A stretch of DNA of 64,000 nt from DASWJS01 sp036397035 (GTDB lineage: Bacteria > Actinomycetota > AC-67): positions 62,001 to 126,000 of the forward strand of contig DASWJS010000014.1 in assembly GCA_036397035.1 (NCBI GenBank), given 5' to 3'. The notes beneath the pieces are model-generated. The model was not told where the DNA came from, ran no database searches, and saw nothing but the letters and a program-made list of their open reading frames with translations. Below are positions 12,200 through 20,456 of this stretch, piece after piece. Every line of letters starts with the position of its first letter. The first letter of the stretch is position 1. Position numbers and translations under genes: made by a program.

Positions 12200-14326
12200 C
12201 TACTTCGTCGTCCAGGGGACCCAGGTCTGGTCGGCGAAGGAGTCGATGTCGCTCTGAAGCAGGCCCACGCCGGACAGGGTGTAGAGGGAGTCGCCGATCA
12301 CGACTGCGCGCTCGATCTGGGGCGAGCCGTCGTAGAAGTACTCCGGTCCCTCCGGTCCGCCGAAGGGGTCGGGCCGTTCGAGCGGGTGCTCGATCGATCC
12401 GGCCCGCGCGATGGCGTCGGTCTGCACCCGAAGCCCGACCGCGCCCTGGTAGGACCCGGCGCCGTTCCACGCGCTCAACGGGAAGACCGCGAGACGCTTG
12501 GCCTCCCACCACAGGAAGGCGAGCGGGTTGTTCTGGACCTCGGTGTAGGAGTTGGCCGCAAGCTCCAGCGTCGCGATCCGCCGGGGATCGGAGGGGTCGG
12601 TCACGTCGAACAGGGACGCCTGGACGCCGAGCGACTGACCCTCCTTCGTCGCGTTCTGGCCGACGCCGAGCAGCAGGCCGTCGCCGACCGGGTGCAGGTA
12701 GGAGGAGAAGCCTGGGATCTTCAGCTCGCCGGCGACGCGCGGGTCGGCCGGGTCGGACAGGTCCACGACGTAGAGCGGATCGACCTGCCGGAAGGTGACG
12801 ACGTAGCCGAGGTCGCCGATGAACCGGACCGCCTGGACCTGCTCGCCCTTGCCGAGCCCGCCGACGCGCCCGATGCGCTCCAGCAGCGGGCCCTGCTGGC
12901 CGAGGACCTCGACCCTGGTGACGGAGTCGCCGGTCCACTGGCCGAGCGTCGTCACGACACGCAGGTTGCCTTCGTGCTCGGACATCGACCACTGGTTCAG
13001 GAGCACGCCGTTGACCTCGCCGCTCGCGACGTAGCGCGCCCGCTCCGGATCGGTGATGTCGAAGCGGTGGATCTGGGTCGTGATCTCGGGCGCCTCGTCC
13101 TGCGCGCCATCCCGCAGCACGACCTGGTCCTGCCAGTTGGTGGAGGTCACGTACAGGCTCGTCGGCGAGGCGTAGACGATCTCGCCGGTGCCGACGACGG
13201 TTTCGGTGTTGCGGGGCTTCGGGTCGGCGGGATCGACGGTCATGACGGTCACCATCTCGACGCCGGAGAACTCCGCCGGATGGCGAACCGTCCCGCACGG
13301 CGCAAGCGAGCGGCCCTCGTCGGCCGGCTCGCCGGCGGCGTCGGTCACGGCGTACCGAGGCAGCCACTGCTCGAGCGTCGAGGTCTTGATGGCCTCGCGG
13401 TTCTTCTGCTCGGCCTCCTTGACGGCGCGCTCGGTACCGTCCGTCGGGAACACCGGCTCGATCGCCGGCCCGGCCGTGCGGATGACCACCCGCACGATGT
13501 CGCCCACCATGCGCGCGGACACGTACGAGCCCTCGACCCACAGGGTCTTCACGATGCTCATCGAGCCCGGATCGCTCACGTCGATCACGTGGAGCGCGGT
13601 TCGGTCCCGCCACTGCTCGATCGGAGCGTCCGAGACGGGGTCGTCCGCGGATCCCCCGCTCCCGGTGGAGCCCGTGCCGCCCCCCGCTTCCTCGTCGGGG
13701 ACGGCGACCGACTCGGCGATGCCCACCCGAGGGCCTCCGCCGTAGGCGATCCCGTACGAGTTCGGGGCGATCACGATCAGGCGGTCGCCGCTCAGCAGCA
13801 TCTGCGTCGCGTAGGTCTCCTCGAGCTTGAGCGAACCGGCGATCGCGGGCTTCTCGCCGCTCACGTCGACGGCGAACACGGTGTCGCCGCGGACCGCGAA
13901 GATCGCCTGCCCGTCGGTCTTGATCAAGTCGGGTTCGTCGACCCCCGCCTCCTGGACGTTGGTGATCGAGAAGTCGACGCCGCCCGTGCCGCCCTCGCCG
14001 GGGGCGGGAGCGGCTTGCGGCGCGCCGAGCGCGTCCTCCGCGGCGGCCGCGACGGCGCGCACCATGACGCCCCCGTAGAGCAATCCGTAGGCCCCGACCC
14101 GCGACGAGGCTTCGTCGCGCAGGTAGGTGAGAAGCTCGCCGCAATCGTCGAACGAGCGAAGCGCCACGGCCTGGGCCTCGGGTTGGTTCTGCGGGTCGAA
14201 TCGGTCGTCGACGGGTGTGGGAACCGGAGGGGTGATCGTCCCGGTCGGCGAGGTGGCCACGGTGTAGGAGACCGCTACGGTCGCCACCGCGACCAAAAGG
14301 ATCCCGATTCGCCCGCCTCTGTTCAT
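12200..14326 (-). CDS. Secreted beta-propeller domain protein
   Basis: 708 residues; resembles the family of secreted proteins with a C-terminal beta-propeller distantly related to WD-40 repeats (COG4880 type). An N-terminal signal segment (residues 6-25, ILLVAVATVAVSYTVA) is followed by a Pro/Thr-rich linker. The body contains TNVQEAGVDEPDLIKTDGQ (about 123-141), the most recognisable family motif, and many repeated blade motifs such as HVIDVSDP, YVVDLSDPADPRVAGEL and LFDVTDPSDPRRIATLEL. A Gly/Ser/Thr-rich loop interrupts it near residue 215. Function is unknown: probably an extracytoplasmic binding or scaffold protein. No partner gene is evident. Confidence 0.82.
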   Translation of the reverse strand: MNRGGRIGILLVAVATVAVSYTVATSPTGTITPPVPTPVDDRFDPQNQPEAQAVALRSFDDCGELLTYLRDEASSRVGAYGLLYGGVMVRAVAAAAEDALGAPQAAPAPGEGGTGGVDFSITNVQEAGVDEPDLIKTDGQAIFAVRGDTVFAVDVSGEKPAIAGSLKLEETYATQMLLSGDRLIVIAPNSYGIAYGGGPRVGIAESVAVPDEEAGGGTGSTGSGGSADDPVSDAPIEQWRDRTALHVIDVSDPGSMSIVKTLWVEGSYVSARMVGDIVRVVIRTAGPAIEPVFPTDGTERAVKEAEQKNREAIKTSTLEQWLPRYAVTDAAGEPADEGRSLAPCGTVRHPAEFSGVEMVTVMTVDPADPKPRNTETVVGTGEIVYASPTSLYVTSTNWQDQVVLRDGAQDEAPEITTQIHRFDITDPERARYVASGEVNGVLLNQWSMSEHEGNLRVVTTLGQWTGDSVTRVEVLGQQGPLLERIGRVGGLGKGEQVQAVRFIGDLGYVVTFRQVDPLYVVDLSDPADPRVAGELKIPGFSSYLHPVGDGLLLGVGQNATKEGQSLGVQASLFDVTDPSDPRRIATLELAANSYTEVQNNPLAFLWWEAKRLAVFPLSAWNGAGSYQGAVGLRVQTDAIARAGSIEHPLERPDPFGGPEGPEYFYDGSPQIERAVVIGDSLYTLSGVGLLQSDIDSFADQTWVPWTTK

Positions 14327-14393
14327 GGTCGTCCTCCCGATGATCGCGTCGCTTGGGCTTGGACGCGCGCTGTCGCGATCGAGTTCCCCGTCC

Positions 14394-15644
14394 CTATTGT
14401 CCGGCGATCACGTTCAGAGCCGGCGCAGCCTTGACCAGCGCGTTGATCAAGCGATCGGAGGCGTCTCCGCCCCGCGGCTCGGTCAGGTTGGCCAGCACCT
14501 TGAACGCGAAGCGCATCAGCCATTCGCGCTTCATGCCGTGCTGCGTGAGGAAGCCCATCACGCGCGCGCTGCCGATCAGGCGCACGAAGGTCCGGCCGAG
14601 GACGTAGTAGCCCTCGTACTCCTCGCGCAGGCGCTCCGGATACGCGCGCAAGGCGCGAGGGTCGCCGGTGGCGACCGCGAGATCCCCGATCTCGGCCGCG
14701 AACTCCCCCGTCTCCATCGCATACGCGATCCCCTCGCCGTTGAACGGGTTGACGGCGCCGGCCGCGTCGCCCACCAGCATCAGGCCCGGCCGGGCGAGCG
14801 GCATCCGGTTGAACGCCATCGGGAGCGACCCGCCCTTGATCTTGCCCACCTGGTTCTCCGGCGTGAATCCCCACTCGGGCGGCAGCGCCGCCGCCCAGTC
14901 GCGAAGCAGCTTCTTGTAATCGACGCTCTGAAAATGGGCGCTGGTGTTCAGCAAGCCGAGCCCGACGTTCACCGTGCCGTCCGGCACGGGGAAGATCCAG
15001 CCGTAGCCGGGCAGCAGGTCCTCGCCGCGCCACAGCTCGAGGTAGGACTCCAAGAAGTCGTCGCTCGATCGCGGGCTGGCGAAGTACGTGCGCACGGCGA
15101 CGCCCATCGGGCGGCGCTCGATCCGCTCGATGCCGAGCGGCACGCCGAAGCGGTTGGCGACGCCGTCGCACGCGATCGTCACCGCAGACTCGACGTCCGC
15201 GCGGTCCCCGTTCTGCCCGACGGTCACGCCGGTCACGACGCCGGCGGCGTCGACGAGCGGGCCGGTCACCTCGGTCTCCTCCCACACCGTCGCGCCCGCC
15301 TTGCGCGCGGCGTCGAGCAACAGCGCGTCGAAGTCGAGCCGCGTCTGGACGAGCGCGTAGCCGGGCCAGGCGTTCAGCTCCGGCCACGGCAGCTCCAGCG
15401 TGTGGCCGCCGCCGACGATGCGTAGTCCCTTCGCCCGCGCCCAGCCGGGTCCCTCGGTGTCGATCCCCATGCGGAGCAGCGCCGCCACCGCCCGCGGCGT
15501 CAGCCCGTCCCCGCACACCTTCTCGCGCGGGAAGCGCGCCTTGTCCACGACGAGCACGCTGCGACCGGCGCGCGCGAGGTGGTACGCGGTCGTCGCCCCC
15601 GCGGGACCTCCGCCGACGACGATCGCATCGAACCGCTGGGGCAC
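14394..15644 (-). CDS. Geranylgeranyl reductase family flavoprotein (MenJ-like)
   Basis: 416-residue FAD enzyme of the family that saturates isoprenoid double bonds; in actinobacteria the best-known member, MenJ, reduces one isoprene unit of menaquinone. The dinucleotide fold AIVVGGGPAGATTAYHLA (about residues 7-24), KVCGDGLTP, and the second FAD motif LMLVGDAAGAVNPFNGEGI are visible. The GTG start at 15642-15644 has an excellent GGAGG seven bases upstream; the open frame further upstream overlaps the divergent sulfotransferase promoter region and is rejected. It faces a sulfotransferase across about 130 bases. Menaquinone is the likely substrate, inferred from the respiratory context. Confidence 0.85.
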   Translation of the reverse strand: MPQRFDAIVVGGGPAGATTAYHLARAGRSVLVVDKARFPREKVCGDGLTPRAVAALLRMGIDTEGPGWARAKGLRIVGGGHTLELPWPELNAWPGYALVQTRLDFDALLLDAARKAGATVWEETEVTGPLVDAAGVVTGVTVGQNGDRADVESAVTIACDGVANRFGVPLGIERIERRPMGVAVRTYFASPRSSDDFLESYLELWRGEDLLPGYGWIFPVPDGTVNVGLGLLNTSAHFQSVDYKKLLRDWAAALPPEWGFTPENQVGKIKGGSLPMAFNRMPLARPGLMLVGDAAGAVNPFNGEGIAYAMETGEFAAEIGDLAVATGDPRALRAYPERLREEYEGYYVLGRTFVRLIGSARVMGFLTQHGMKREWLMRFAFKVLANLTEPRGGDASDRLINALVKAAPALNVIAGQ

Positions 15645-15773
15645 CGACGACCTCCGTTCACGCGTGCGTTCCTGGATGAGCGTAAGCGCGGCCCCGAGCA
15701 GGAGCAACGCGACGGCTGGACACCGTGGACGCGCCGATGCTCGCCACCTGTCGCGCCGATAGGCTCGGGAGCC

Positions 15774-16790
15774 ATGGGCCAACGAGATGAGCCGCCGCGC
15801 GCGTTCCCGTTCTTCATCGGGTGCCAGCGTTCGGGAACGACGTTACTGCGCGTGATCTTTGACCATCACCCGCTGCTCGCCGTCACTCGCGAGTCGTACT
15901 TCATCCCGTGGCTTGCGGCGCGCGCGGGGCGCTACGAGCGCGCGGGCGGCTTCGACGAGCGCGTGTTCGTCGGCGACCTCGCCCGCAACCGGCACGTCGA
16001 TCGCTGGGGCCTTCCGATCGACCGCGTCGAGCGCTCGTTCGCAGACCGCCCTGCCGCGTCGCTGGCGGACGCGATCCGGCGGCTGTACGAACTGAAGGCG
16101 GCGCGCCGCGGCAAGGAGCGCTACGGCGACAAGACGCCCGAGTACGCGCTGCACGTGCCGCTGCTCGCTCGGATGTTCCCCGAGTCGCGCTTCGTGCACG
16201 TGATTCGCGACGGGCGCGACGTCGCGCTGTCCCTCACCAGCGTGCCGTGGGGACCGGCGCGGGTGGGGCAAGCGGCGCTGTTCTGGCGGGCGCGCGTCGA
16301 AGCGGCGCGCGCGGCCGGGGCGGCACTCGGCAAGGAACGCTACTTCGAGTACCACCACGAGCAGCTTGCGCGCGAGCCGGATCCGATCGTGGCCGACATC
16401 TGCGCGTTCATCGACCTGCCGTTCGATGCCGCGATGCTCCGCTACCACGAGACCGCAACGCCGCGGGCGAAGGAACAGGGGCGGCATCTCGCGGAGCCGC
16501 CCACGCCCGGACTCCGCGACTGGCGCGCGCAGATGCCCGTCGCCGGCCAGCGTCTGTTCGAGATCCTCGCCGGCGACCTGCTGGCCGAGCTCGGGTACGA
16601 CACGGCGACCGACACGGCGACGCTCGGCGCCGCCGGGGAGCGCGCGGCCCGGCGGACGGCCACGCGCGAGCGGATGCGTCACGCGGCGCGTACGTCCGCA
16701 GCCGCGCGCGCCGCGTGGAACGTGGCTGCGCGCACACCCCTCGGCGCGCGCGGCAGCGTGCGCCCCTCGACCGGGACGCCGCGTTCATGA
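15774..16790 (+). CDS. Sulfotransferase (single domain)
   Basis: 338 residues. Transfers sulfate from PAPS to an unknown acceptor. The 5'-phosphosulfate loop GCQRSGTTLLR is at residues 16-26, and the 3'-phosphate-binding motif VIRDGRDVALS is near 142-152. DKTPEYALHVPLLARMFPES lies between, as in prokaryotic family 3 sulfotransferases. ATG 15774 is preceded by GGGAG. The C-terminal 55 residues are Arg/Ala-rich and poorly conserved. Its stop overlaps the start of the next sulfotransferase (ATGA), so the two are co-translated. No signal peptide or membrane span is seen; it is probably cytoplasmic. Confidence 0.9.
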   Translation: MGQRDEPPRAFPFFIGCQRSGTTLLRVIFDHHPLLAVTRESYFIPWLAARAGRYERAGGFDERVFVGDLARNRHVDRWGLPIDRVERSFADRPAASLADAIRRLYELKAARRGKERYGDKTPEYALHVPLLARMFPESRFVHVIRDGRDVALSLTSVPWGPARVGQAALFWRARVEAARAAGAALGKERYFEYHHEQLAREPDPIVADICAFIDLPFDAAMLRYHETATPRAKEQGRHLAEPPTPGLRDWRAQMPVAGQRLFEILAGDLLAELGYDTATDTATLGAAGERAARRTATRERMRHAARTSAAARAAWNVAARTPLGARGSVRPSTGTPRS

Positions 16791-18682
16791 CGCCGGAGGT
16801 GTCGCCGTTCATCGTCGGCTGCCACCGATCGGGAACGACCCTCCTGCGGCTGATGCTCTCGGCGCACCCCGCGATCGCGATCCCGGAGGAGTCTCACTTC
16901 ATCCCCTGGTTCTTGAGCCGTCGCCGACGGTACGAGCGACCCGCCGGCTTCTCGCGCGAACGATTCATCACGGACCTGTTGAGCCACCCGCGGTTCCGCG
17001 CGTGGGACCTTCCGGGGCAACTGGTTCGTCGAGCGCTCGGCGACGAGACCGACGCGCTCGACCTCATCGACGCGCTGCGGCTGACCTACGCCGCGTACGC
17101 CGGGCATCACGGGAAGGAGGTCGCGGGAGACAAGACTCCTCCGTACGTCACGATGATCCAGGCCCTCGCGGCCACGTTCCCCGGGGCGCGCTTCATCCAC
17201 CCCATCCGTGACGGTCGCAACGTGACGCTGTCGCTGCTGGACATGCCCTGGGGGCCGCGCACGGTCGCGACGGCGGCGGTGTTTTGGAACGAACGCGTCC
17301 GGGCGGGGCGGACCGCGGGCGAGACGCTGGGCCCGGAGCGCTACCTGGAGTACCGGCATGAAGACCTGATCGCCGACCCCGAGGCGACGTTGCGGCGCAT
17401 CTGCGCGTTCATCGACCGTCCGTTCGACCCGGCGATGCTCGGCTGGCACGAGGGTCGCGCTCCCACCACGGATCCGACCTTCCAGCACCTCGACCGGCCG
17501 CTCACCGGGGGTCTCCGCGATTTCCGCGCGCAGATGGCTCCCCACGACCTGATGCTGTGCGAGGCGATCGCCCGCGACTCGCTGCGAGCGCTGGGCTACG
17601 AGCCGGTGACCGAACCCGACGAGAGCGCGCGCGCGGCGGCCGCGATTGCGCTCGCCGCACGCGGCCGCGAGATCGCCGGCGCTGGAGGCGATCTGCGGCA
17701 CCCGCGCGAGCGGCAGTCCGCTCGAGGCGGCCCTCGCTTCCCGCCGCGGCGTGCGAGCCGCGAGCCTCCGCCGTTCGTCTTCTTCACCGGCTGCCAGCGA
17801 TCGGGCACGACCCTGCTGCGCGCGATCTTCGACGCCAACTCGCAGCTCGCGATCTCGCCGGAGTCGCACTTCATCCCCGACCTCGCGGCGAACCGGGCGC
17901 GCTACGAGGGCGACGGCTCCTTCGACGTCGCCACTTTCCTGGCCGACCTGCGCGCGCATCCGCGCTTCCATGACTGGACTCGCCGCATCACCGCACGCGA
18001 CCTCAAGCAATTGTTCAAGCGACGGCCGCCTGCCGACCTGCCCGACGCCATCCGGTGGATGTATCGGCTGATGGCCTGGCGTCTCGGAAAGACCAGGTAT
18101 GCGGACAAGACGCCGCGGTACGCGGGCTCCATCCCGCTTCTCGCCGACCTGTTTCCCGAGTCACGGTTCGTGCACATCATTCGCGACGGGCGGAACGTGG
18201 CGCTCTCGGTCATGGAGGCGCCGTTCGGTCCGACGGAGCTGGATCGTGCCGCGCTGTATTGGCGCGCGCGCGTCTCTGCCGCGCGGAGCGCCGGGCGTGC
18301 GCTGGGTGCCGGCCGCTACTTCGAATTCCGTTACGAGACGCTGCTGGATGATCCGGAAGCGGTCGCACGGGCCATCTGCACGTTCATCGACGTACCGTTC
18401 GAGGAACGGATGCTCTCGTTCCACGAGCGCCGGCGCGAACCGAGGAGCGCCCACATGGCGAACCTCAACAAGCCGATCACGAAGGGCCTCCGCGACTGGC
18501 GCACGCGCCTGGATGGCGACGATGTAGCGCTGTTCGAGGCGCTCGCCGGCGATCTGCTCGACGACCTGGGCTACGAGCGCGGCATCGACGCGTTCGCAAT
18601 CCCGGGCCGCGTGCGGCTCCGCGCAGTTCGCGCGCGGGTGCGCGACCGCATTTCAAGGAACCCCGTCAGCCGACTCGTCTAG
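16787..18682 (+). CDS. Double-domain sulfotransferase (two fused modules)
   Basis: 631 residues holding two complete sulfotransferase domains in one frame. Module A spans roughly 6-290 with GCHRSGTTLLR (10-20) and PIRDGRNVTLS. Module B spans roughly 325-620 with GCQRSGTTLLR (about 335-345) and IIRDGRNVALS. The linker (about 290-325) is Arg/Gly/Pro-rich with no start codon or ribosome binding site of its own, so this is a real fusion rather than two genes. Both modules keep the PAPS-binding residues. Together with the upstream gene it gives three related modules in tandem, which look like products of local duplication. It ends six bases from the convergent PAPS synthase gene. Confidence 0.88.
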   Translation: MTPEVSPFIVGCHRSGTTLLRLMLSAHPAIAIPEESHFIPWFLSRRRRYERPAGFSRERFITDLLSHPRFRAWDLPGQLVRRALGDETDALDLIDALRLTYAAYAGHHGKEVAGDKTPPYVTMIQALAATFPGARFIHPIRDGRNVTLSLLDMPWGPRTVATAAVFWNERVRAGRTAGETLGPERYLEYRHEDLIADPEATLRRICAFIDRPFDPAMLGWHEGRAPTTDPTFQHLDRPLTGGLRDFRAQMAPHDLMLCEAIARDSLRALGYEPVTEPDESARAAAAIALAARGREIAGAGGDLRHPRERQSARGGPRFPPRRASREPPPFVFFTGCQRSGTTLLRAIFDANSQLAISPESHFIPDLAANRARYEGDGSFDVATFLADLRAHPRFHDWTRRITARDLKQLFKRRPPADLPDAIRWMYRLMAWRLGKTRYADKTPRYAGSIPLLADLFPESRFVHIIRDGRNVALSVMEAPFGPTELDRAALYWRARVSAARSAGRALGAGRYFEFRYETLLDDPEAVARAICTFIDVPFEERMLSFHERRREPRSAHMANLNKPITKGLRDWRTRLDGDDVALFEALAGDLLDDLGYERGIDAFAIPGRVRLRAVRARVRDRISRNPVSRLV

Positions 18683-18688
18683 GACGCC

Positions 18689-20416
18689 TCAAGCGATCGC
18701 GCCTGCGATAAAGCCTTCGTGTTCGAGGTGCAGGAGCACCTTCTGCGCCGCCTGCTCGGCCGTCAGTTCCGTCGTGTCGATCACGACTTCGGCGTCGGCC
18801 GGCTCCTCGTAGGGGTCGGAGATCCCGGTGAACTCCTTGATGATGCCGGCGCGCGCCTTGGCGTAGAGGCCCTTGCGGTCGCGCTGCTCGCACACCTCGA
18901 CCGGCGTCGCGACGTGAACCAGGATGAACCCGCCGCCCTCCTCTTCGACCGCGCCGCGCACGTCCTTGCGCACGGCGTCGTAGGGAGCGATGGGGGCGCA
19001 GATGGCGATGCCGCCCGCCTTGGCGATCTCGCTGGCGACGTAGCCGATGCGGCGGATGTTGATGTCGCGGTGCTCCTTGGAGAAGCCCAGCTCGCTCGAC
19101 AGGTTCTTGCGCACGAGGTCCCCGTCGAGCAGCGTCACCGTCCGCCCGCCCATCTCGAGCAGCTTCACGAGCAACACGTTCGCGATCGTCGACTTGCCCG
19201 AGCCCGACAGCCCGGTGAAGAACACGGTGAAGCCGCGCTTGTGGCGCGGCGGCTCGCTCGCCCGCAGCTCCTTGACGACTTCGGGGAAGGAGAACCAATC
19301 GGGGATCTCGCGCCCGTCGGCCAGGCGCGCACGCAGTTCCGTGCCCGAGATGTTGAGCGTCTTCTGCCCCTCGGCCACCTCGTCGACGGGGATGTAGCGG
19401 TCCTCGTCGGGCAGGTAGACCATCAACTGGAAGGGCACCATCGTCACGCCCAGCTCCTGCTCGTGCTCGCGCAGCAGCTCTTGCGCGTCGTAGGGACCGT
19501 AGAACGGCGTCCCGGACGAGTCGCTGCCGGGCCCGGCGTGGTCACGGCCGACGATCAGGTGCGTGCACCCGTGGTTCTTGCGGATGATCGCGTGCCAGAT
19601 CGCCTCGCGCGGACCGCCCATGCGCATCGCGAGCGGCAACAGCGACAGCTTGACCGTCTGCGCGGGGTACCGATCCAGGATCGCGCGGTAGCACCGCACG
19701 CGCGTGTAGTGATCGACGTCGCCGGGCTTGGTCATGCCGACGACCGGATGGATGAGCAGGTTCGCCTCCAAGTCCTTCGCGGCGCGCAGCGTCAGCTCGT
19801 AGTGGGCGCGGTGCATCGGGTTGCGCGTCTGGAAGGCGACGACGGTCGTCCAGCCGGACCGCGCGAACTCCTCCCGCAGGTGCGCGGGCGTCAGCCGGAG
19901 GTCGTGGTAGTCGTAGTGCGACGGCGGCGCGAGCCCTTCCAGCGTGCCTCCGACGTAGACGGGGTTCGAGCGCCGCTGGAGGTAGGCGACGGCCGGGTGC
20001 TCGGGATTGTCGGTCCCGTAGACCTGCACGGCCTCGTCGGTGCGATCGGGCGTCCAGACGTCGGTCACGGTGAGCGCCGCGAGCATCACGCCCTCGGCGT
20101 CGCGCAGCGCGATCGAGCCGCCGGGCGCGATCCCGGACGCGAACTCCTCGGTCACGTCCAGCGTGACCGGGATCGGCCAGAGCGTGCCGTCGTCCAGGCG
20201 CATCTTCTGGCACACGCCGGTGTAGTCGGCCTGGCCCATGAACCCGGTCAGCGGCGAGAACGCGCCGTTCAGGATCATCTCGAGGTCGCAGAGCTGCCGA
20301 TCGGTCAGGTCCCAGGACGGCCAGTCGCGCGAGGCCTCCTGGATCTCGGCCGCGCGCTCGGGTCCGGCGAAGCGGTCGATCAGCGTGCCTCCGTGGGGGG
20401 CGATGAGGTTGTCCAT
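18689..20416 (-). CDS. Bifunctional sulfate adenylyltransferase / APS kinase (PAPS synthase)
   Basis: 575 residues. The N-terminal ATP sulfurylase (about 1-395) turns sulfate and ATP into APS; the C-terminal kinase (about 398-575) phosphorylates APS to PAPS. Sulfurylase motifs are FQTRNPMHRAHYEL and LIVGRDHAGPGSDSSG. Kinase motifs are the P-loop FFTGLSGSGKST and DGDLVRKNLSSELGFSKEH with NIRRIGYV. The domain order differs from animal PAPS synthase (kinase first) and from CysNC. ATG 20414-20416 is preceded by AAAGGAC. It sits tail to tail with the sulfotransferases, and the transporter gene lies just upstream. Confidence 0.93.
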   Translation of the reverse strand: MDNLIAPHGGTLIDRFAGPERAAEIQEASRDWPSWDLTDRQLCDLEMILNGAFSPLTGFMGQADYTGVCQKMRLDDGTLWPIPVTLDVTEEFASGIAPGGSIALRDAEGVMLAALTVTDVWTPDRTDEAVQVYGTDNPEHPAVAYLQRRSNPVYVGGTLEGLAPPSHYDYHDLRLTPAHLREEFARSGWTTVVAFQTRNPMHRAHYELTLRAAKDLEANLLIHPVVGMTKPGDVDHYTRVRCYRAILDRYPAQTVKLSLLPLAMRMGGPREAIWHAIIRKNHGCTHLIVGRDHAGPGSDSSGTPFYGPYDAQELLREHEQELGVTMVPFQLMVYLPDEDRYIPVDEVAEGQKTLNISGTELRARLADGREIPDWFSFPEVVKELRASEPPRHKRGFTVFFTGLSGSGKSTIANVLLVKLLEMGGRTVTLLDGDLVRKNLSSELGFSKEHRDINIRRIGYVASEIAKAGGIAICAPIAPYDAVRKDVRGAVEEEGGGFILVHVATPVEVCEQRDRKGLYAKARAGIIKEFTGISDPYEEPADAEVVIDTTELTAEQAAQKVLLHLEHEGFIAGAIA

Positions 20417-20456
20417 TGCGTGGCGTCCTTTCGTAGCGCGGCGGCCGGCGAAACCG

